This document shows, in pieces, positions 46,726 to 56,372 of a stretch of 64,000 bases of DNA. The stretch comes from Cupriavidus neocaledonicus (GTDB lineage: Bacteria > Pseudomonadota > Gammaproteobacteria > Burkholderiales > Burkholderiaceae): assembly GCF_000372525.1 (NCBI RefSeq), contig NZ_AQUR01000085.1, positions 39,695-103,694 of the forward strand, read 5' to 3'. Numbering within the stretch: position 1 is the first letter of the stretch; each line of letters begins with the position of its first letter. The position numbers and the translations under genes were made by a program. The notes below the pieces were generated by a model. The model saw only the letters and a list, made by a program, of their open reading frames with translations. It made no database searches and was not told the origin of the DNA.

Positions 46726-47385
46726 GTGACATCACCGAGCCTGGAGCCAGCCGACACCAGTGCGAACGATGACGCGACGGTGCTGGTGGTCGACGACGAT
46801 GCCGCGCTGCGCCGTGCGCTTGGCAGCCTGTGCCGTTCGGTCGGCCTGAAGGTGGCGTTGTTCGCCTCGGCCGCCGAACTGCTGGCCACGCCCTTTCCCG
46901 ATACGCCATGCTGCCTGCTGCTCGATGTCAGGCTGCGCGGGCCGAGCGGACTGGACCTGCAGGCGCGTCTCGGCCAGCTGGGCGTCCATATCCCGATCAT
47001 CTTCATGACCGGCTACGGCGACATCGCCATGACCGTCGCGGCCATGAAGGCCGGCGCCGAAGACTTCATGCCCAAGCCGTTCCGCGACCAGGACCTGCTC
47101 GATGCGGTGGCCGCTGCGCTGGCGAAGGACCGGGGCCGGCGCGAGGGCTTGCGCCAGCTTGAAGCGCTGCACGCCTGCTACCGGTCGCTGACGCCGCGCG
47201 AGGGCGAAGTCATGGGCCTGGCGGTGTCCGGCCTGCTCAACAAGCAGATTGCCGCACAGATCGGTATCAGCGAGGTGACGGTGAAGATCCACCGTGGCCA
47301 GGCCATGCGCAAGATGAAGGCGCGCACCTTTGCCGAGCTGGTGCTGATGGCGCAGCAGCTTGGCATCTGCAAGGTCGGCGGCTGA
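46726..47385 (+). CDS. FixJ-family two-component response regulator
   Basis: A 219-residue regulator. The receiver domain has the acidic triplet DDD at 23-25, phospho-acceptor D67 (LLLDVRL), T95 (FMTGYGD) and K117 (MPKPF). The C-terminal LuxR/GerE helix-turn-helix begins SLTPREGEVMGLAVSG. The GTG start at 46726 is chosen from the GGAG site 8 bp upstream and from the promoter position. It is followed after 56 bp by the giant histidine kinase gene, its likely partner, and faces the YcaC operon, its likely target. Confidence 0.92.
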   Translation: MTSPSLEPADTSANDDATVLVVDDDAALRRALGSLCRSVGLKVALFASAAELLATPFPDTPCCLLLDVRLRGPSGLDLQARLGQLGVHIPIIFMTGYGDIAMTVAAMKAGAEDFMPKPFRDQDLLDAVAAALAKDRGRREGLRQLEALHACYRSLTPREGEVMGLAVSGLLNKQIAAQIGISEVTVKIHRGQAMRKMKARTFAELVLMAQQLGICKVGG

Positions 47386-47441
47386 GTGCACCCCGACCAA
47401 TTTGCGCGTGCCGGCGCGGCGCCCGCGACCCTTCCTGCCCC

Positions 47442-50400
47442 ATGACGCCCGGCATCCCCCCGCGGCAAAGCACCGCGCCGGCCTTTGACAACGCCTGGCT
47501 GACGCGGGCCGCACAGATTGTGCTGCACGTATCGGACGGCGTCAGCGCGGTGCAGCTGTTCGATCCCGACACCGGACTGCGCTGCTTCGCCAGGAGTGCG
47601 CCGCTGGCCGAGAGCGGGCCGCTGCAGCAGGAAGCCCGGCTGGCCGCGCGCCTGCAGGCGGACTGGGCCGCGGTGCCGGTGGCCACGCTGCGCACGGCCG
47701 ACCGCATGGTGGTGGTGTATGGCGGTGCGCCGGCCTCGACCTTCGCCGCGATATTGGGCGATGACCCCGTGCCCGCCGCCCGCTTCCTGGAACTGGCCAT
47801 CGGCAGCGCGCGGGCGCTGGCGGGCGCGCATGCGCACGGCCTGTTGCATGGCGATATCCGGCCGCACAACCTGCTCGCCGACGGCGGCGCTGGCGTGCGC
47901 CTGACCGGGTTCGACCATGCCACCGCGCTCGACGCCATGCCGCCCGTCGTGCCGCGGCCCGGACCGGCATCGTGGCCCTGCCAGTCGCCCGAAATTGCCC
48001 GCGCCGACCAGGCGCGCACCAGTGCCCGCTCCGACCTGTACTCGCTCGGCGTCACCTTCTACCGGATGCTGACCGGCACGCTGCCGTTTACGGCCGGCTC
48101 GGCCGCGGCGTGGCAGCATGCCCATCTCGCCATCGAACCGGTGCCGCCGCAGGCGCGCGCTGCCGGCATTGCGCCGATGCTGGGTGCGATCGTGCTCAGG
48201 CTGCTGGCCAAGGATCCCGTCGACCGCTATGCCAGCGCCATGTCGCTGCTTGCCGACCTGCTGCGCTGCCAGGCGGACTGGCGCGACCGCGGCGAGATCG
48301 CGTCGTTTGTCCTCGATGCCGCCGGCGCAACCTCCACGCTGAACGTGTCCGGCGAACTCTTTGGCCGCGCCCGCGAAACCGCGCAGCTTGCCGATGCGCT
48401 GGCGCGCGTGCGCCACAGCGGCCAGTCCGAGCTGGTGCTGATCGCCGGCGCCGCCGGCTCCGGCAAGTCGGCGCTGGCGGCCTGGCTGTCGTGCCAGGCG
48501 GGGCAGCAGGGGCTGCGCTTTGTCAGCGGCAAGAGCGACCAGTTGCAACTCGATATTCCGTATGCGCCGGTCGCGCAGATGATCCGCGCGCTGACCCTGC
48601 CACTGCTCGGCGAGCCGGAAGCCGCGCTGGCGCCGGTGCGCGAGCGCTGGCTCGGCGCGCTGGCGGGGCAGGGCCGGGCCATTGCCGTGCTGGCGCCCGA
48701 GGCCGGTCATGTGCTGGGACGCACCGCGCCGCTGGCCGACGTGCCGGCCCAGCAGGCGCAGGCGCGCGCGCAGAAGGCCATTCTTGCCACCTTTGCCACG
48801 TTTGCCGAACGGGCCGCGCCGCTGGTGCTGTGCTTCGATGACCTGCAATGGGCCGATGCGTCGACCATTGCGCTGCTGGAAGCCTTTACCGCGCAACGGC
48901 CGGGCAATCTGCTGCTGATCGCCGCCTATCGCGACCACGGCAACGACGTGGAGCAGCGCTTCTCCTGGCTGCTGCACGCCAGCCGCGCCGGCGCGCTGCC
49001 GGTCACGCGCATCGCGGTCCGCCCGCTGGCCGTGCCGGAGCTGGCCGAGCTGGTGGGGGCCGCCCTCAACGAGCCCGCGCCGCGCGTGGAAGCGCTGGCG
49101 CGCCTGGTGCATGGGAAGACCGGCGGCAATCCCTTTTTCTCGTACCAGTTGTTGCGCGCGCTGGTCGACGACGGCGTGCTGGCGTACCGCGAGGACGGCT
49201 CTGGCTGGCACTGGGACGAGGCGGACGCCGCGCAGCATCGCTACACCGACAGCGTGACCGACCTGATGACCCGGCGCTTTGCCAGGCTGCCGGAAGCCGG
49301 CACGGAGCTGCTGCAGCAGCTGGCCTGCGTGGGCATCCGCTGCGAGCAAAGCCTGCTCGCGTGCGTGGCGCAGCTCAGTGCGTCGGAGCTCGGCGAGCGG
49401 GTGCGGCCGTTCGTCGCCGCCGGGCTGCTGGTGCGGACCGAGGACGGCTATGCGTTCCAGCATGACCGCGTGCTGGAAGCGGCGTACGCCATGATCGAGC
49501 CTCGCGCGCGCCCGGCCGCGCACGCGCGCATCGCGGCCATCATGATCGGGCACTGGCAGGCCGAGCTGGCCGTGCATGCCTTCGAGATCGGCAACCAGAT
49601 CGAACGCGCGGCCGGCCATCCGCTGCCGGAGCCGCAGCGCGTGGCGTTCGTGGAGGTGCTGCTGGTCGCCGCCAGGCGCGCCAGGCGCAGCGCGGCGATG
49701 GCGCAGGCAACGCGCTACACCGACGCGGCATTCGCGCTGATGCAGCCGTCATGGTGGTCGACTCACCGCGCGCTGGCCTACGCCGCCAGCGTGCTGCACT
49801 GCGAGTGCCTGCTGGCGCAGGCGCGGCTGGAGCAGGCCTCGCAGGAGATCGACGCGCTGCTGGCGCGCGCGCTGCCGCCCGTGGACAAGGCTGCCGTGCA
49901 TCGGCTGAAGGCCAGCCTGCAGACCGTGCGTTCCGACTACGAGGGCGCGATCAACGCCGCGCTGTCGGGGCTGGCGCTGCTCGATATCCACCTGGAGCGC
50001 GGGCCGTCGCCGGCGCGCATGCGCGAAGCCTACGACGCGGTGAGACAGGCGCTGGGCGGGCGCGCGATCGGCAGCCTGGCATTGCTGCCGGCGACCGAAG
50101 ACAGCCGCATCCAGACCATCATGGGGTTGCTGTCGACGCTGATCTCGTCGCTGTTCGTGCGCGACGGCATCAGCTTCCTGCATGTGGCCAAGATGGTGGA
50201 GCTGACGCTGGAGCACGGTGCCACCGCGGAATCGCCATACGGCCTGTCCTGGTTCGGCGTCTTCATCGCCAGCCTGTACGAGGAATACGAGGACGGGCTG
50301 GCCTACGGGCTGGCGGCCATGGACCTGGCCGACCGCCAGGGCTACGAGGCCGAGCGCATCGCCACGCTGGTGGCGGTCGACCAGGTCAGCGCCTGGACCC

Positions 50401-52610
50401 GGCCGCTGTCCTACGCGCTGGCGCATGCGCAGCGCGCGGTCACGCTGGGCCGGGCCTCGGGCGATATCGGCATGGCCTGCTATGCCTGCAACCATATCGC
50501 GTCCGACCTGCTCGCCATGGGCGAGCACCTGCGCCTGGTGGAGGAAGAGATCGACCGCGGGCTCGCGCTGACCCGGCTGGTGCAGTACCGGGATATCGAG
50601 CTCATCCTGTACTCGCAGCACCATTTCCTGCACCGGCTGCGCAGCGGCGACGACGCGCCGCCACAGGGCGAGGCCGTCCACCGGATGAGCGCGGCGCAGC
50701 GGCTGGCGCACGCCAACTCGCTGCCGACCCAGTTCTGGATCTGGCTCTACGACGGCATGGCGGCGGTGTTCCGGCAGGAATGGGAACACGCGCTGCGCAG
50801 CCTGCGCGAGGCCGAGACGCTGATCTGGTCGGCGCCGGCGCATATCAACGTCGCGGATTGCCGGCTGTACCTGGCCCTGGCGCTGGCGCACGCGGACCCT
50901 GACGCGGCGCCGGACAGCGTCATGGCCCGGGTGTCCGCGCATCGCGACTGCTTTGCCCGCTGGGCGGCGCTGAACCCGCTGACGTTCCAGGGCAAGCTGG
51001 CGCTGGTCGACGCCGAACTGGCCCGCCTGCGCGGCGATCCGATGCAGGCGCTGGCCGGCTACGAGGAGGCCGCTGCCGCCGCCACGGCGGCGGGGTTCGT
51101 GCACGAGGCGGCGCTCGCGCATGAGCTGGCCGGCATGCTGTGCGATGCGCGCGGCCTGCCGACCGCGGCCGCGCAGCACTGGCGCCTGGCCGGTGCCGGC
51201 TATCGCCGCTGGGGCGCCGACTACAAGGCGATGCTGCTGGCCGCGCGTCATCCGCAGCGCGATGCGGCGGGGCCCGATCACGTTGGCGACGACGCTGCCG
51301 GCGCCGACGGCAAGGTCAGCGCTTCGCGCTGGGAACTCGGCATGAAGGCGGCCCGGGCGATGTCCACCGAGATCGTGATGGACCGGCTGATCGAAACGCT
51401 GATGACCCATGTGGTGGTCCATGCCGGCGCCCAGTACGGCTTGCTGCTGCTGATGCGTGGCGAGCAGCCCATGATCGAGGCCTCGGCGCGCGTGGTCGAC
51501 GGCAAGGTCGTGGTGACGCTCGGCAGCGCGGTGCCGAGCGAGCAGGCGCTGCCTTTGGCGGTGCTCAACAGCGTGCTGCGCACCCGGCAGACGCTGGCGC
51601 TGGACGATGCCATGGTCGACGCGCCGTCGATCCGCACCAAGGGCGCCATTGCCGCCGGCCTGCGCTCGGTGCTGTGCCTGCCGCTGCTGCGCGGCGGCGG
51701 CGTGATCGGCGTGCTGTACCTGGAGAACAGCCTGGCACCGGCGGTGTTCGACGCCACCCGCATCGCCGAACTCGAGGTGCTGGCGCCGCAAGTGGCCATC
51801 TCGCTGGAGACCGCGCGCCTGTACGAGCAACTGATCGACGAAAGCAACCGGCGCGTCGCGGCCGAAATGCGGCTGCGCAGCGCCAGCACGGCGCTGGCCC
51901 GCACCTCTCACCTGACCGTGATGGGCAGCCTGGCCGCATCGATCGCCCATGAGGTGAACCAGCCGCTGACCGCCATCGTCGCCACCGTCGACGCCAGCCT
52001 GCGCTGGCTCAGCCGGCCCAGGCCGGAGGTGGCCGAGGCGCTCGACGGCTTTACCCACATCCGGCAGAACGCGCTGCGCGCCGCCGATATCATCCGCGCC
52101 CTGCGCGCGCTCGCCAGGCAGGCGCCGGCGGTGCTGGCGCCGCTGCATCCCGACGATGTCCTGCGCGAGGTGCTGGACATGGCGCGCCTGGACCTCGACG
52201 CGCATCACGTCAGGGTGGTCGCGCGCCTGGCGGCAGGGCCGGCCGTGGTCGAAGCCGACCGCGTCCAGTTGCAGCAGGTGGTGCTGAACCTGATCACCAA
52301 CGCGCTCGACGCCATGGCGCAGACCCTGCCCGCGCAGCGCGAGCTGATCGTGACCTCGTACCGCGAGCAGGATACCGTCGTCGTCAGCGTGCAGGACCGT
52401 GGCGCCGGCATCCCCGACGACGTGCTGGGCCAGCTGTTCGAACCGTTCTTCACCACCAAGGAAGACGGCATGGGCATGGGCCTGGCCATCTGCCGCTCCA
52501 TCATCGAGGCGCATGGCGGCACGCTGGAAGTGCGCAACCGGCGCAGCGGCGGCAGTGAGTTCCTGTTCCGGCTGCCGGTGTCCGGGCTGTTGCCGGCGGC
52601 GCAGCCCTGA
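47442..52610 (+). CDS. Trifunctional kinase-like / STAND ATPase / GAF / histidine kinase sensor
   Basis: A 1722-residue cytoplasmic sensor. Residues about 30-290 are protein-kinase-like with HGDIRPHN (H136-N143) as catalytic-loop equivalent, but the DFG position reads GFDHA, so kinase activity is doubtful. An AAA/STAND ATPase follows: Walker A AGAAGSGKS near 334-342, Walker B LVLCFDDLQWAD near 462. Then comes a long helical repeat region, a GAF domain (about 1310-1470), and a HisKA/HATPase module with phospho-acceptor H1503 (SIAHEVNQPL), N1616 (NLITNALDAM) and the G boxes DRGAGIP and DGMGMGLAI. No membrane segments are seen, so the signal is intracellular. Partner: the adjacent FixJ-type regulator. 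Confidence 0.93.
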   Translation: MTPGIPPRQSTAPAFDNAWLTRAAQIVLHVSDGVSAVQLFDPDTGLRCFARSAPLAESGPLQQEARLAARLQADWAAVPVATLRTADRMVVVYGGAPASTFAAILGDDPVPAARFLELAIGSARALAGAHAHGLLHGDIRPHNLLADGGAGVRLTGFDHATALDAMPPVVPRPGPASWPCQSPEIARADQARTSARSDLYSLGVTFYRMLTGTLPFTAGSAAAWQHAHLAIEPVPPQARAAGIAPMLGAIVLRLLAKDPVDRYASAMSLLADLLRCQADWRDRGEIASFVLDAAGATSTLNVSGELFGRARETAQLADALARVRHSGQSELVLIAGAAGSGKSALAAWLSCQAGQQGLRFVSGKSDQLQLDIPYAPVAQMIRALTLPLLGEPEAALAPVRERWLGALAGQGRAIAVLAPEAGHVLGRTAPLADVPAQQAQARAQKAILATFATFAERAAPLVLCFDDLQWADASTIALLEAFTAQRPGNLLLIAAYRDHGNDVEQRFSWLLHASRAGALPVTRIAVRPLAVPELAELVGAALNEPAPRVEALARLVHGKTGGNPFFSYQLLRALVDDGVLAYREDGSGWHWDEADAAQHRYTDSVTDLMTRRFARLPEAGTELLQQLACVGIRCEQSLLACVAQLSASELGERVRPFVAAGLLVRTEDGYAFQHDRVLEAAYAMIEPRARPAAHARIAAIMIGHWQAELAVHAFEIGNQIERAAGHPLPEPQRVAFVEVLLVAARRARRSAAMAQATRYTDAAFALMQPSWWSTHRALAYAASVLHCECLLAQARLEQASQEIDALLARALPPVDKAAVHRLKASLQTVRSDYEGAINAALSGLALLDIHLERGPSPARMREAYDAVRQALGGRAIGSLALLPATEDSRIQTIMGLLSTLISSLFVRDGISFLHVAKMVELTLEHGATAESPYGLSWFGVFIASLYEEYEDGLAYGLAAMDLADRQGYEAERIATLVAVDQVSAWTRPLSYALAHAQRAVTLGRASGDIGMACYACNHIASDLLAMGEHLRLVEEEIDRGLALTRLVQYRDIELILYSQHHFLHRLRSGDDAPPQGEAVHRMSAAQRLAHANSLPTQFWIWLYDGMAAVFRQEWEHALRSLREAETLIWSAPAHINVADCRLYLALALAHADPDAAPDSVMARVSAHRDCFARWAALNPLTFQGKLALVDAELARLRGDPMQALAGYEEAAAAATAAGFVHEAALAHELAGMLCDARGLPTAAAQHWRLAGAGYRRWGADYKAMLLAARHPQRDAAGPDHVGDDAAGADGKVSASRWELGMKAARAMSTEIVMDRLIETLMTHVVVHAGAQYGLLLLMRGEQPMIEASARVVDGKVVVTLGSAVPSEQALPLAVLNSVLRTRQTLALDDAMVDAPSIRTKGAIAAGLRSVLCLPLLRGGGVIGVLYLENSLAPAVFDATRIAELEVLAPQVAISLETARLYEQLIDESNRRVAAEMRLRSASTALARTSHLTVMGSLAASIAHEVNQPLTAIVATVDASLRWLSRPRPEVAEALDGFTHIRQNALRAADIIRALRALARQAPAVLAPLHPDDVLREVLDMARLDLDAHHVRVVARLAAGPAVVEADRVQLQQVVLNLITNALDAMAQTLPAQRELIVTSYREQDTVVVSVQDRGAGIPDDVLGQLFEPFFTTKEDGMGMGLAICRSIIEAHGGTLEVRNRRSGGSEFLFRLPVSGLLPAAQP

Positions 52611-52626
52611 AAGATCCACCGCGGCG

Positions 52627-52664
52627 GCGCTGCGGGACGGTGATCTTCACCCGTCCCGCAGCGC
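52627..52664. terminator. Long perfect hairpin between convergent genes
   Basis: A perfect 14-bp inverted repeat (GCGCTGCGGGACGG and its complement) with a 10-base loop lies 16 bp after the kinase stop and just before the stop of the convergent lipoprotein gene. There is no T-run on either side, so termination would depend on stem strength or Rho. Probably a bidirectional terminator. Confidence 0.55.
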
Positions 52665-52669
52665 TTGCC

Positions 52670-53347
52670 TCATCCGCAGTTGGCGTCCGCCACGCACAGT
52701 CCGCGCACCACCATCTCGCCCATGAAATCCATGGAGCCCTGGTCGGCAATGGCCTCGCGCAGCGCATCCAGCGCGGCATCGTGAGCGTCGCCGGCATTGC
52801 CGGCCTGCAGCGGGGTGTCATGCCAGCGCCGCGGGACGGCGGCGGGGTCGACATCGACCCCGGCACCGGCGGCCAGCGCAGCCAGCACGGCGCTTTCCGC
52901 TTCGGCCATGGCTTCGGCGGACAGCTCCCTGGCGCTCCCTGCGCCGAAACTGTCGAAGGCCTGGCCCGGCGGGCCGCCCATCAGCTTCCACAGCGCCAGC
53001 TCGGTCAGCGGCGTGCAGTTCACGGTGCGCCCGCCCAGCACAAGTCCGTGCAGGCGCTGGTGGTTGGCTTGGCCCTGCGCGAGCCCCCCTTCGCAGCGGA
53101 CCATCAGCGCCCCGTCCGGTACGCCGGACAGGCGGAATGTGCCGCTGGCATCGGCCGTGGCGTGGCGCAGCTGTCCCTGCGCGTCGCGCACCTGCACGGT
53201 CGCGCCGGCCAGCGCGGCGCCGACGGCCGCGGTGCCGTTCACGTCCTGCGCCTGCTCATCCCCGCATGCGGCGACGGCCGCGACCCCGCATGCGAGCACG
53301 AGGTGGCGCCAGTGTCGAAGTTGCTTGCCCATGGTATCGGTGCTCAC
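52670..53347 (-). CDS. Predicted lipoprotein with carboxypeptidase-regulatory-like domain
   Basis: A 225-residue lipoprotein. The signal ends VAAC (C28 from the GTG start). The segment GATVQVRDAQGQLRHATADASGTFRLSGVPDGALMVR is a small beta-sandwich of the CarboxypepD_reg/CNA-B type, and the C-terminal half is Ala-rich and helical with two late cysteines (CVADANC). The GTG at 53347 overlaps the SurE stop (GTGA); ATG 53332 is an alternative. Coupled expression suggests joint work with the secreted SurE. Function unknown. Confidence 0.72.
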   Translation of the reverse strand: MSTDTMGKQLRHWRHLVLACGVAAVAACGDEQAQDVNGTAAVGAALAGATVQVRDAQGQLRHATADASGTFRLSGVPDGALMVRCEGGLAQGQANHQRLHGLVLGGRTVNCTPLTELALWKLMGGPPGQAFDSFGAGSARELSAEAMAEAESAVLAALAAGAGVDVDPAAVPRRWHDTPLQAGNAGDAHDAALDALREAIADQGSMDFMGEMVVRGLCVADANCG

Positions 53348-54330
53348 GGAGCCAGGTTGGCCAGCTCGCGGCGCGAGCGGTTGAACAGGCCCCGCGCCAG
53401 CGGCGTCGGGCGGAAGTCGACATCGAGCGGCGAGATGGTGATGTACTTCGCCAGGAAGGCCGGCGTCTCGGCGGTCTTCGCCAGCGCGGCCAGCTCGGTC
53501 TCGGCCGCGCCCACGTCGATCGAGACGGTGTTGTCGGGGTTGCGCTTGTAGGCCGTGGTAAAGGAATCCACGGTGCCGGGCACGGTCAGGCGCACGCCGG
53601 CCGGGGCCCCGCCGACCGGGTAGTTGATGCTGAGCGGGTTGGCCATCGGCAGCAGCGGCTGGCCGGCGGCGCGGGTGGCCTCCAGCGTGGCGATCACGCG
53701 CGCCAGGAAGGCGCCGGCCTTGGGGAACGCGGCCAGGGTGCCGGGAAAGCCCGAGCGTGCCTCGGCAAAGTCCACTCCCACGCTCAGCGCGATGCCGGGC
53801 ACGCCGCGACGCGCGGCGTACAGCACGTTCATCACCGTACCCGAGTGCGGGATCGAATCCGACAGGTTCTCGCCGAAGTTGGCGCCCGAGACCACCAGGT
53901 CCGGGGTCAGACCGGTTTCGGGCGCGACGATCTTCAGGCCGATGGCGGTGGCGTCGACCGGCGAGCCGGTGCCGATATAGTCCGGATTGGTGCTGTTGAG
54001 CGCGCTGCCCGCGACATAGGTGGGCTTGACCCGGTGCACGCAGAAGGTATCGGCGCTGCCGGCGAGCGGGTCCACCACCAGCCGGGTGCGGCCATCGGGC
54101 ACGGCATAGGCCGCGCCCGAGCCGCTCTGGTTGGTGGCGGGGCCGACCGTGACGACGCGGTGGCCGGCATCCTGCAGGGCCTTGCGCACCGCGGCGATGC
54201 CGGGCGCGGCGCAGCCGTCGTCATTGGTCAGCAGGATATTGAGGGCGTGGGCCGGGCTGGATGCGACGGCCAGTGCCATCGCAGCAAAGGCCAAGCCGGC
54301 AAGCCGCGGGCGGGCACGAAGTCTGAGCAT
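53344..54330 (-). CDS. surE: SurE-type 5-prime/3-prime-nucleotidase with signal peptide
   Basis: A 328-residue survival-protein-E family phosphatase. The metal motif ILLTNDDG follows directly after a 29-residue signal peptide ending SPAHA, so this copy is exported, unlike the cytoplasmic housekeeping SurE. The second metal asparagine region NQSGSG and the NFGENL and HSGTVM segments are conserved. It probably scavenges phosphate from nucleotides in the periplasm. The lipoprotein gene downstream overlaps its stop. An AGGAGACAGG site precedes the ATG. Confidence 0.88.
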   Translation of the reverse strand: MLRLRARPRLAGLAFAAMALAVASSPAHALNILLTNDDGCAAPGIAAVRKALQDAGHRVVTVGPATNQSGSGAAYAVPDGRTRLVVDPLAGSADTFCVHRVKPTYVAGSALNSTNPDYIGTGSPVDATAIGLKIVAPETGLTPDLVVSGANFGENLSDSIPHSGTVMNVLYAARRGVPGIALSVGVDFAEARSGFPGTLAAFPKAGAFLARVIATLEATRAAGQPLLPMANPLSINYPVGGAPAGVRLTVPGTVDSFTTAYKRNPDNTVSIDVGAAETELAALAKTAETPAFLAKYITISPLDVDFRPTPLARGLFNRSRRELANLAP

Positions 54331-54403
54331 GGGTACCTGTCTCCTCTTTCTTGGTGGGTGATGAAAGCAGTGCCCGGCGTGCCGGGCCGGATCGAAAGCG
54401 TCC

Positions 54404-55429
54404 TTACGCGACGGGCAGTCCGCGCGCGCGCGCCAGCGTGATCGCGGTGTCCTCGATCATGTCTTCCTGGCCGCCCACCAGCCGCTGCCGGCCGAGCTCC
54501 ACCAGGATCTCGCGCGCGGGAATGCGGTACTTGGCCTCGGCGCGCTTGGCGAACAGCAGGAACGACGAATACACGCCGGCATAGCCGAGCGTGAGCGCGT
54601 CGCGGTCGATGCGGATGGGGTGGTCCATGATCGGCACCACCAGGTCCTCGGCCACGTCGGCAATGCGGAACACGTCGACGCCGGTCTCGATGCCCATGCG
54701 CTCGCACACCGCCACCAGCACTTCCATCGGCGTATTGCCGGCGCCGGCGCCGAGTCCCGCGGCGGCGGCGTCGATACGGGTCGCGCCGCAGGCGATCGCC
54801 GCGAGCGAGTTGGCCACGCCCATGGCGAGGTTGTGGTGGCCGTGGAAGCCCAGCTCGGTCTCGGGGCGCAAGGCCTGCCGCACCGCGGTGAGCTTCTCGG
54901 TGACGTCGTGCGGCAGCATGTGGCCGGCGGAATCGGTGATGTACAGGCAGTTGGCGCCGTAGCTTTCCATCAGCAGCGCCTGCTGCACCAGCGTCTGCAC
55001 CGGCGCCATGTGCGCCATCATCAGGAAGCCGACGGTATCCATGCCGAGCTTGCGCGCCATGCCGATATGCTGCTCCGAGACATCGGCCTCGGTGCAATGC
55101 GTGGCCACGCGGATGGTCTGCACGCCGATCTCATGCGCCATGCGCAGGTGGTCGACGGTGCCGATGCCGGGCAGCAGCAGCGCCGACACGCGCGCCTGCT
55201 TCAGTTCGCCCAGCACCGCGCGCAGGTATTCCTCGTCGCTGTGCGCGGGGAAGCCGTAGTTGACCGAGGCGCCGCCCAGGCCATCGCCGTGGGTCACTTC
55301 GATCAGCGGCACGCCGGCGGCATCGAGCCCGCGGGCAATGCCTTTCATCTGTTCCAGCGAGATCTGGTGGCGCTTCGGATGCATGCCGTCGCGCAGGGTC
55401 ATGTCGTGCAGGGTGATGCGTTGGGTCAT
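54404..55429 (-). CDS. mhpE: 4-hydroxy-2-oxovalerate aldolase
   Basis: A 341-residue class II pyruvate aldolase of the DmpG/BphI/MhpE/TesG type. It splits 4-hydroxy-2-oxoacids to pyruvate plus an aldehyde. [10 protein letters not shown] holds the catalytic Arg and the metal Asp, and [10 protein letters not shown] holds the two metal histidines. The C-terminal domain forms the complex with the acylating dehydrogenase, encoded 10 bp upstream, so the aldehyde is channelled. Last gene of the minus-strand lower-pathway set. Confidence 0.93.
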   Translation of the reverse strand: MTQRITLHDMTLRDGMHPKRHQISLEQMKGIARGLDAAGVPLIEVTHGDGLGGASVNYGFPAHSDEEYLRAVLGELKQARVSALLLPGIGTVDHLRMAHEIGVQTIRVATHCTEADVSEQHIGMARKLGMDTVGFLMMAHMAPVQTLVQQALLMESYGANCLYITDSAGHMLPHDVTEKLTAVRQALRPETELGFHGHHNLAMGVANSLAAIACGATRIDAAAAGLGAGAGNTPMEVLVAVCERMGIETGVDVFRIADVAEDLVVPIMDHPIRIDRDALTLGYAGVYSSFLLFAKRAEAKYRIPAREILVELGRQRLVGGQEDMIEDTAITLARARGLPVA

Positions 55430-55439
55430 GGCCGGCTCC

Positions 55440-56345
55440 TCAGGCAGTGGCGGTTTCAGGGCTGCCGGCGCGCATGGCGGCGGCGATGCATTCGGCGGTC
55501 CTGGCGGCCGAGGCGGTCATGATGTCGAGGTTGCCGGCGTACTTCGGCAGGTAGTCGCCCAGGCCTTCGACCTCGAGGAAGATCGAGACGCGCTTGCCGT
55601 CGAACACCGGGCCGTTCTTCAGCGTGTAGCCGGGCACGTATTTGCGCACCTCGGCAATCATCTCGTGCACCGACGCGGTGATCGCGGCAACATCGGGCGC
55701 GTCCTCGGTCAGGCAGTGGATGGTGTCGCGCATGATCAGCGGCGGCTCGGCCGGGTTGATCACGATGATCGCCTTGCCCTGGCGCGCGCCCCCCACGGCT
55801 TCGATCGCGCCCGCGGTGGTGCGCGTGAACTCATCGATATTGCGGCGCGTGCCGGGCCCGACCGAGCGCGACGACACCGTCGCCACGATCTCGCCATACG
55901 CCACCGGCTGCACGCGCGATACCGCATAGACCATCGGGATGGTGGCCTGGCCGCCGCAGGTGACCATGTTGACGTTCATCTCGTTGCTGCCGATATGGGC
56001 CTCGAGGTTGACCGGCGGCACGCAGAACGGCCCGATCGCCGCCGGCGTCAGGTCGATCACGCGCACGCCGCGCGCGGTCAGCTTGGCCGAGTGCTCGGCG
56101 TGGACGTAGGCCGAGGTGGCATCGAAGGCGATACGGATATCGTCGGCCTCAAGGTGCGGCAGCAGGCCGTCGATGCCGTCGCTGGTGGTCTTCAGCCCCA
56201 GTTCGCGCGCACGCGCCAGGCCCTCGGAGCTCGGCTCCACGCCGACCATCCAGACCGGTTCCAGGATGTCGCTGCGGCGCAGCTTGTAGAGCAGGTCGGT
56301 GCCGATATTGCCGGGACCGATCAGGGCGCATCGGATCTTGTTCAT
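55440..56345 (-). CDS. mhpF: Acetaldehyde dehydrogenase (acylating)
   Basis: A 301-residue NAD-dependent enzyme of the DmpF/BphJ/MhpF/TesF type that turns acetaldehyde or propanal plus CoA into acyl-CoA. The Rossmann motif is [14 protein letters not shown] and the nucleophilic cysteine is in [14 protein letters not shown]. Length is normal. It pairs with the aldolase whose gene follows after 10 bp. The starting ATG lies 27 bp after the hydratase gene. Confidence 0.94.
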   Translation of the reverse strand: MNKIRCALIGPGNIGTDLLYKLRRSDILEPVWMVGVEPSSEGLARARELGLKTTSDGIDGLLPHLEADDIRIAFDATSAYVHAEHSAKLTARGVRVIDLTPAAIGPFCVPPVNLEAHIGSNEMNVNMVTCGGQATIPMVYAVSRVQPVAYGEIVATVSSRSVGPGTRRNIDEFTRTTAGAIEAVGGARQGKAIIVINPAEPPLIMRDTIHCLTEDAPDVAAITASVHEMIAEVRKYVPGYTLKNGPVFDGKRVSIFLEVEGLGDYLPKYAGNLDIMTASAARTAECIAAAMRAGSPETATA

Positions 56346-56372
56346 GGTGTTTGGGATCGCAGGGTCAGACAG

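Noticed and set aside
49749..52619. Very long open frame antisense to the giant kinase gene, and similar ones opposite the efflux pump (30320-33211) and the chemoreceptor/dehydratase genes (5818-8679)
   Set aside because: Translations are Arg/Ala/His/Gln-rich with no domain pattern. They arise from third-position GC bias of the real genes on the other strand.
54372..54387. GCCCGGC-GT-GCCGGGC inverted repeat after the aldolase gene as a terminator
   Set aside because: The loop is only two bases and there is no T-run on either strand; it may stall polymerase but is not supported as a terminator.
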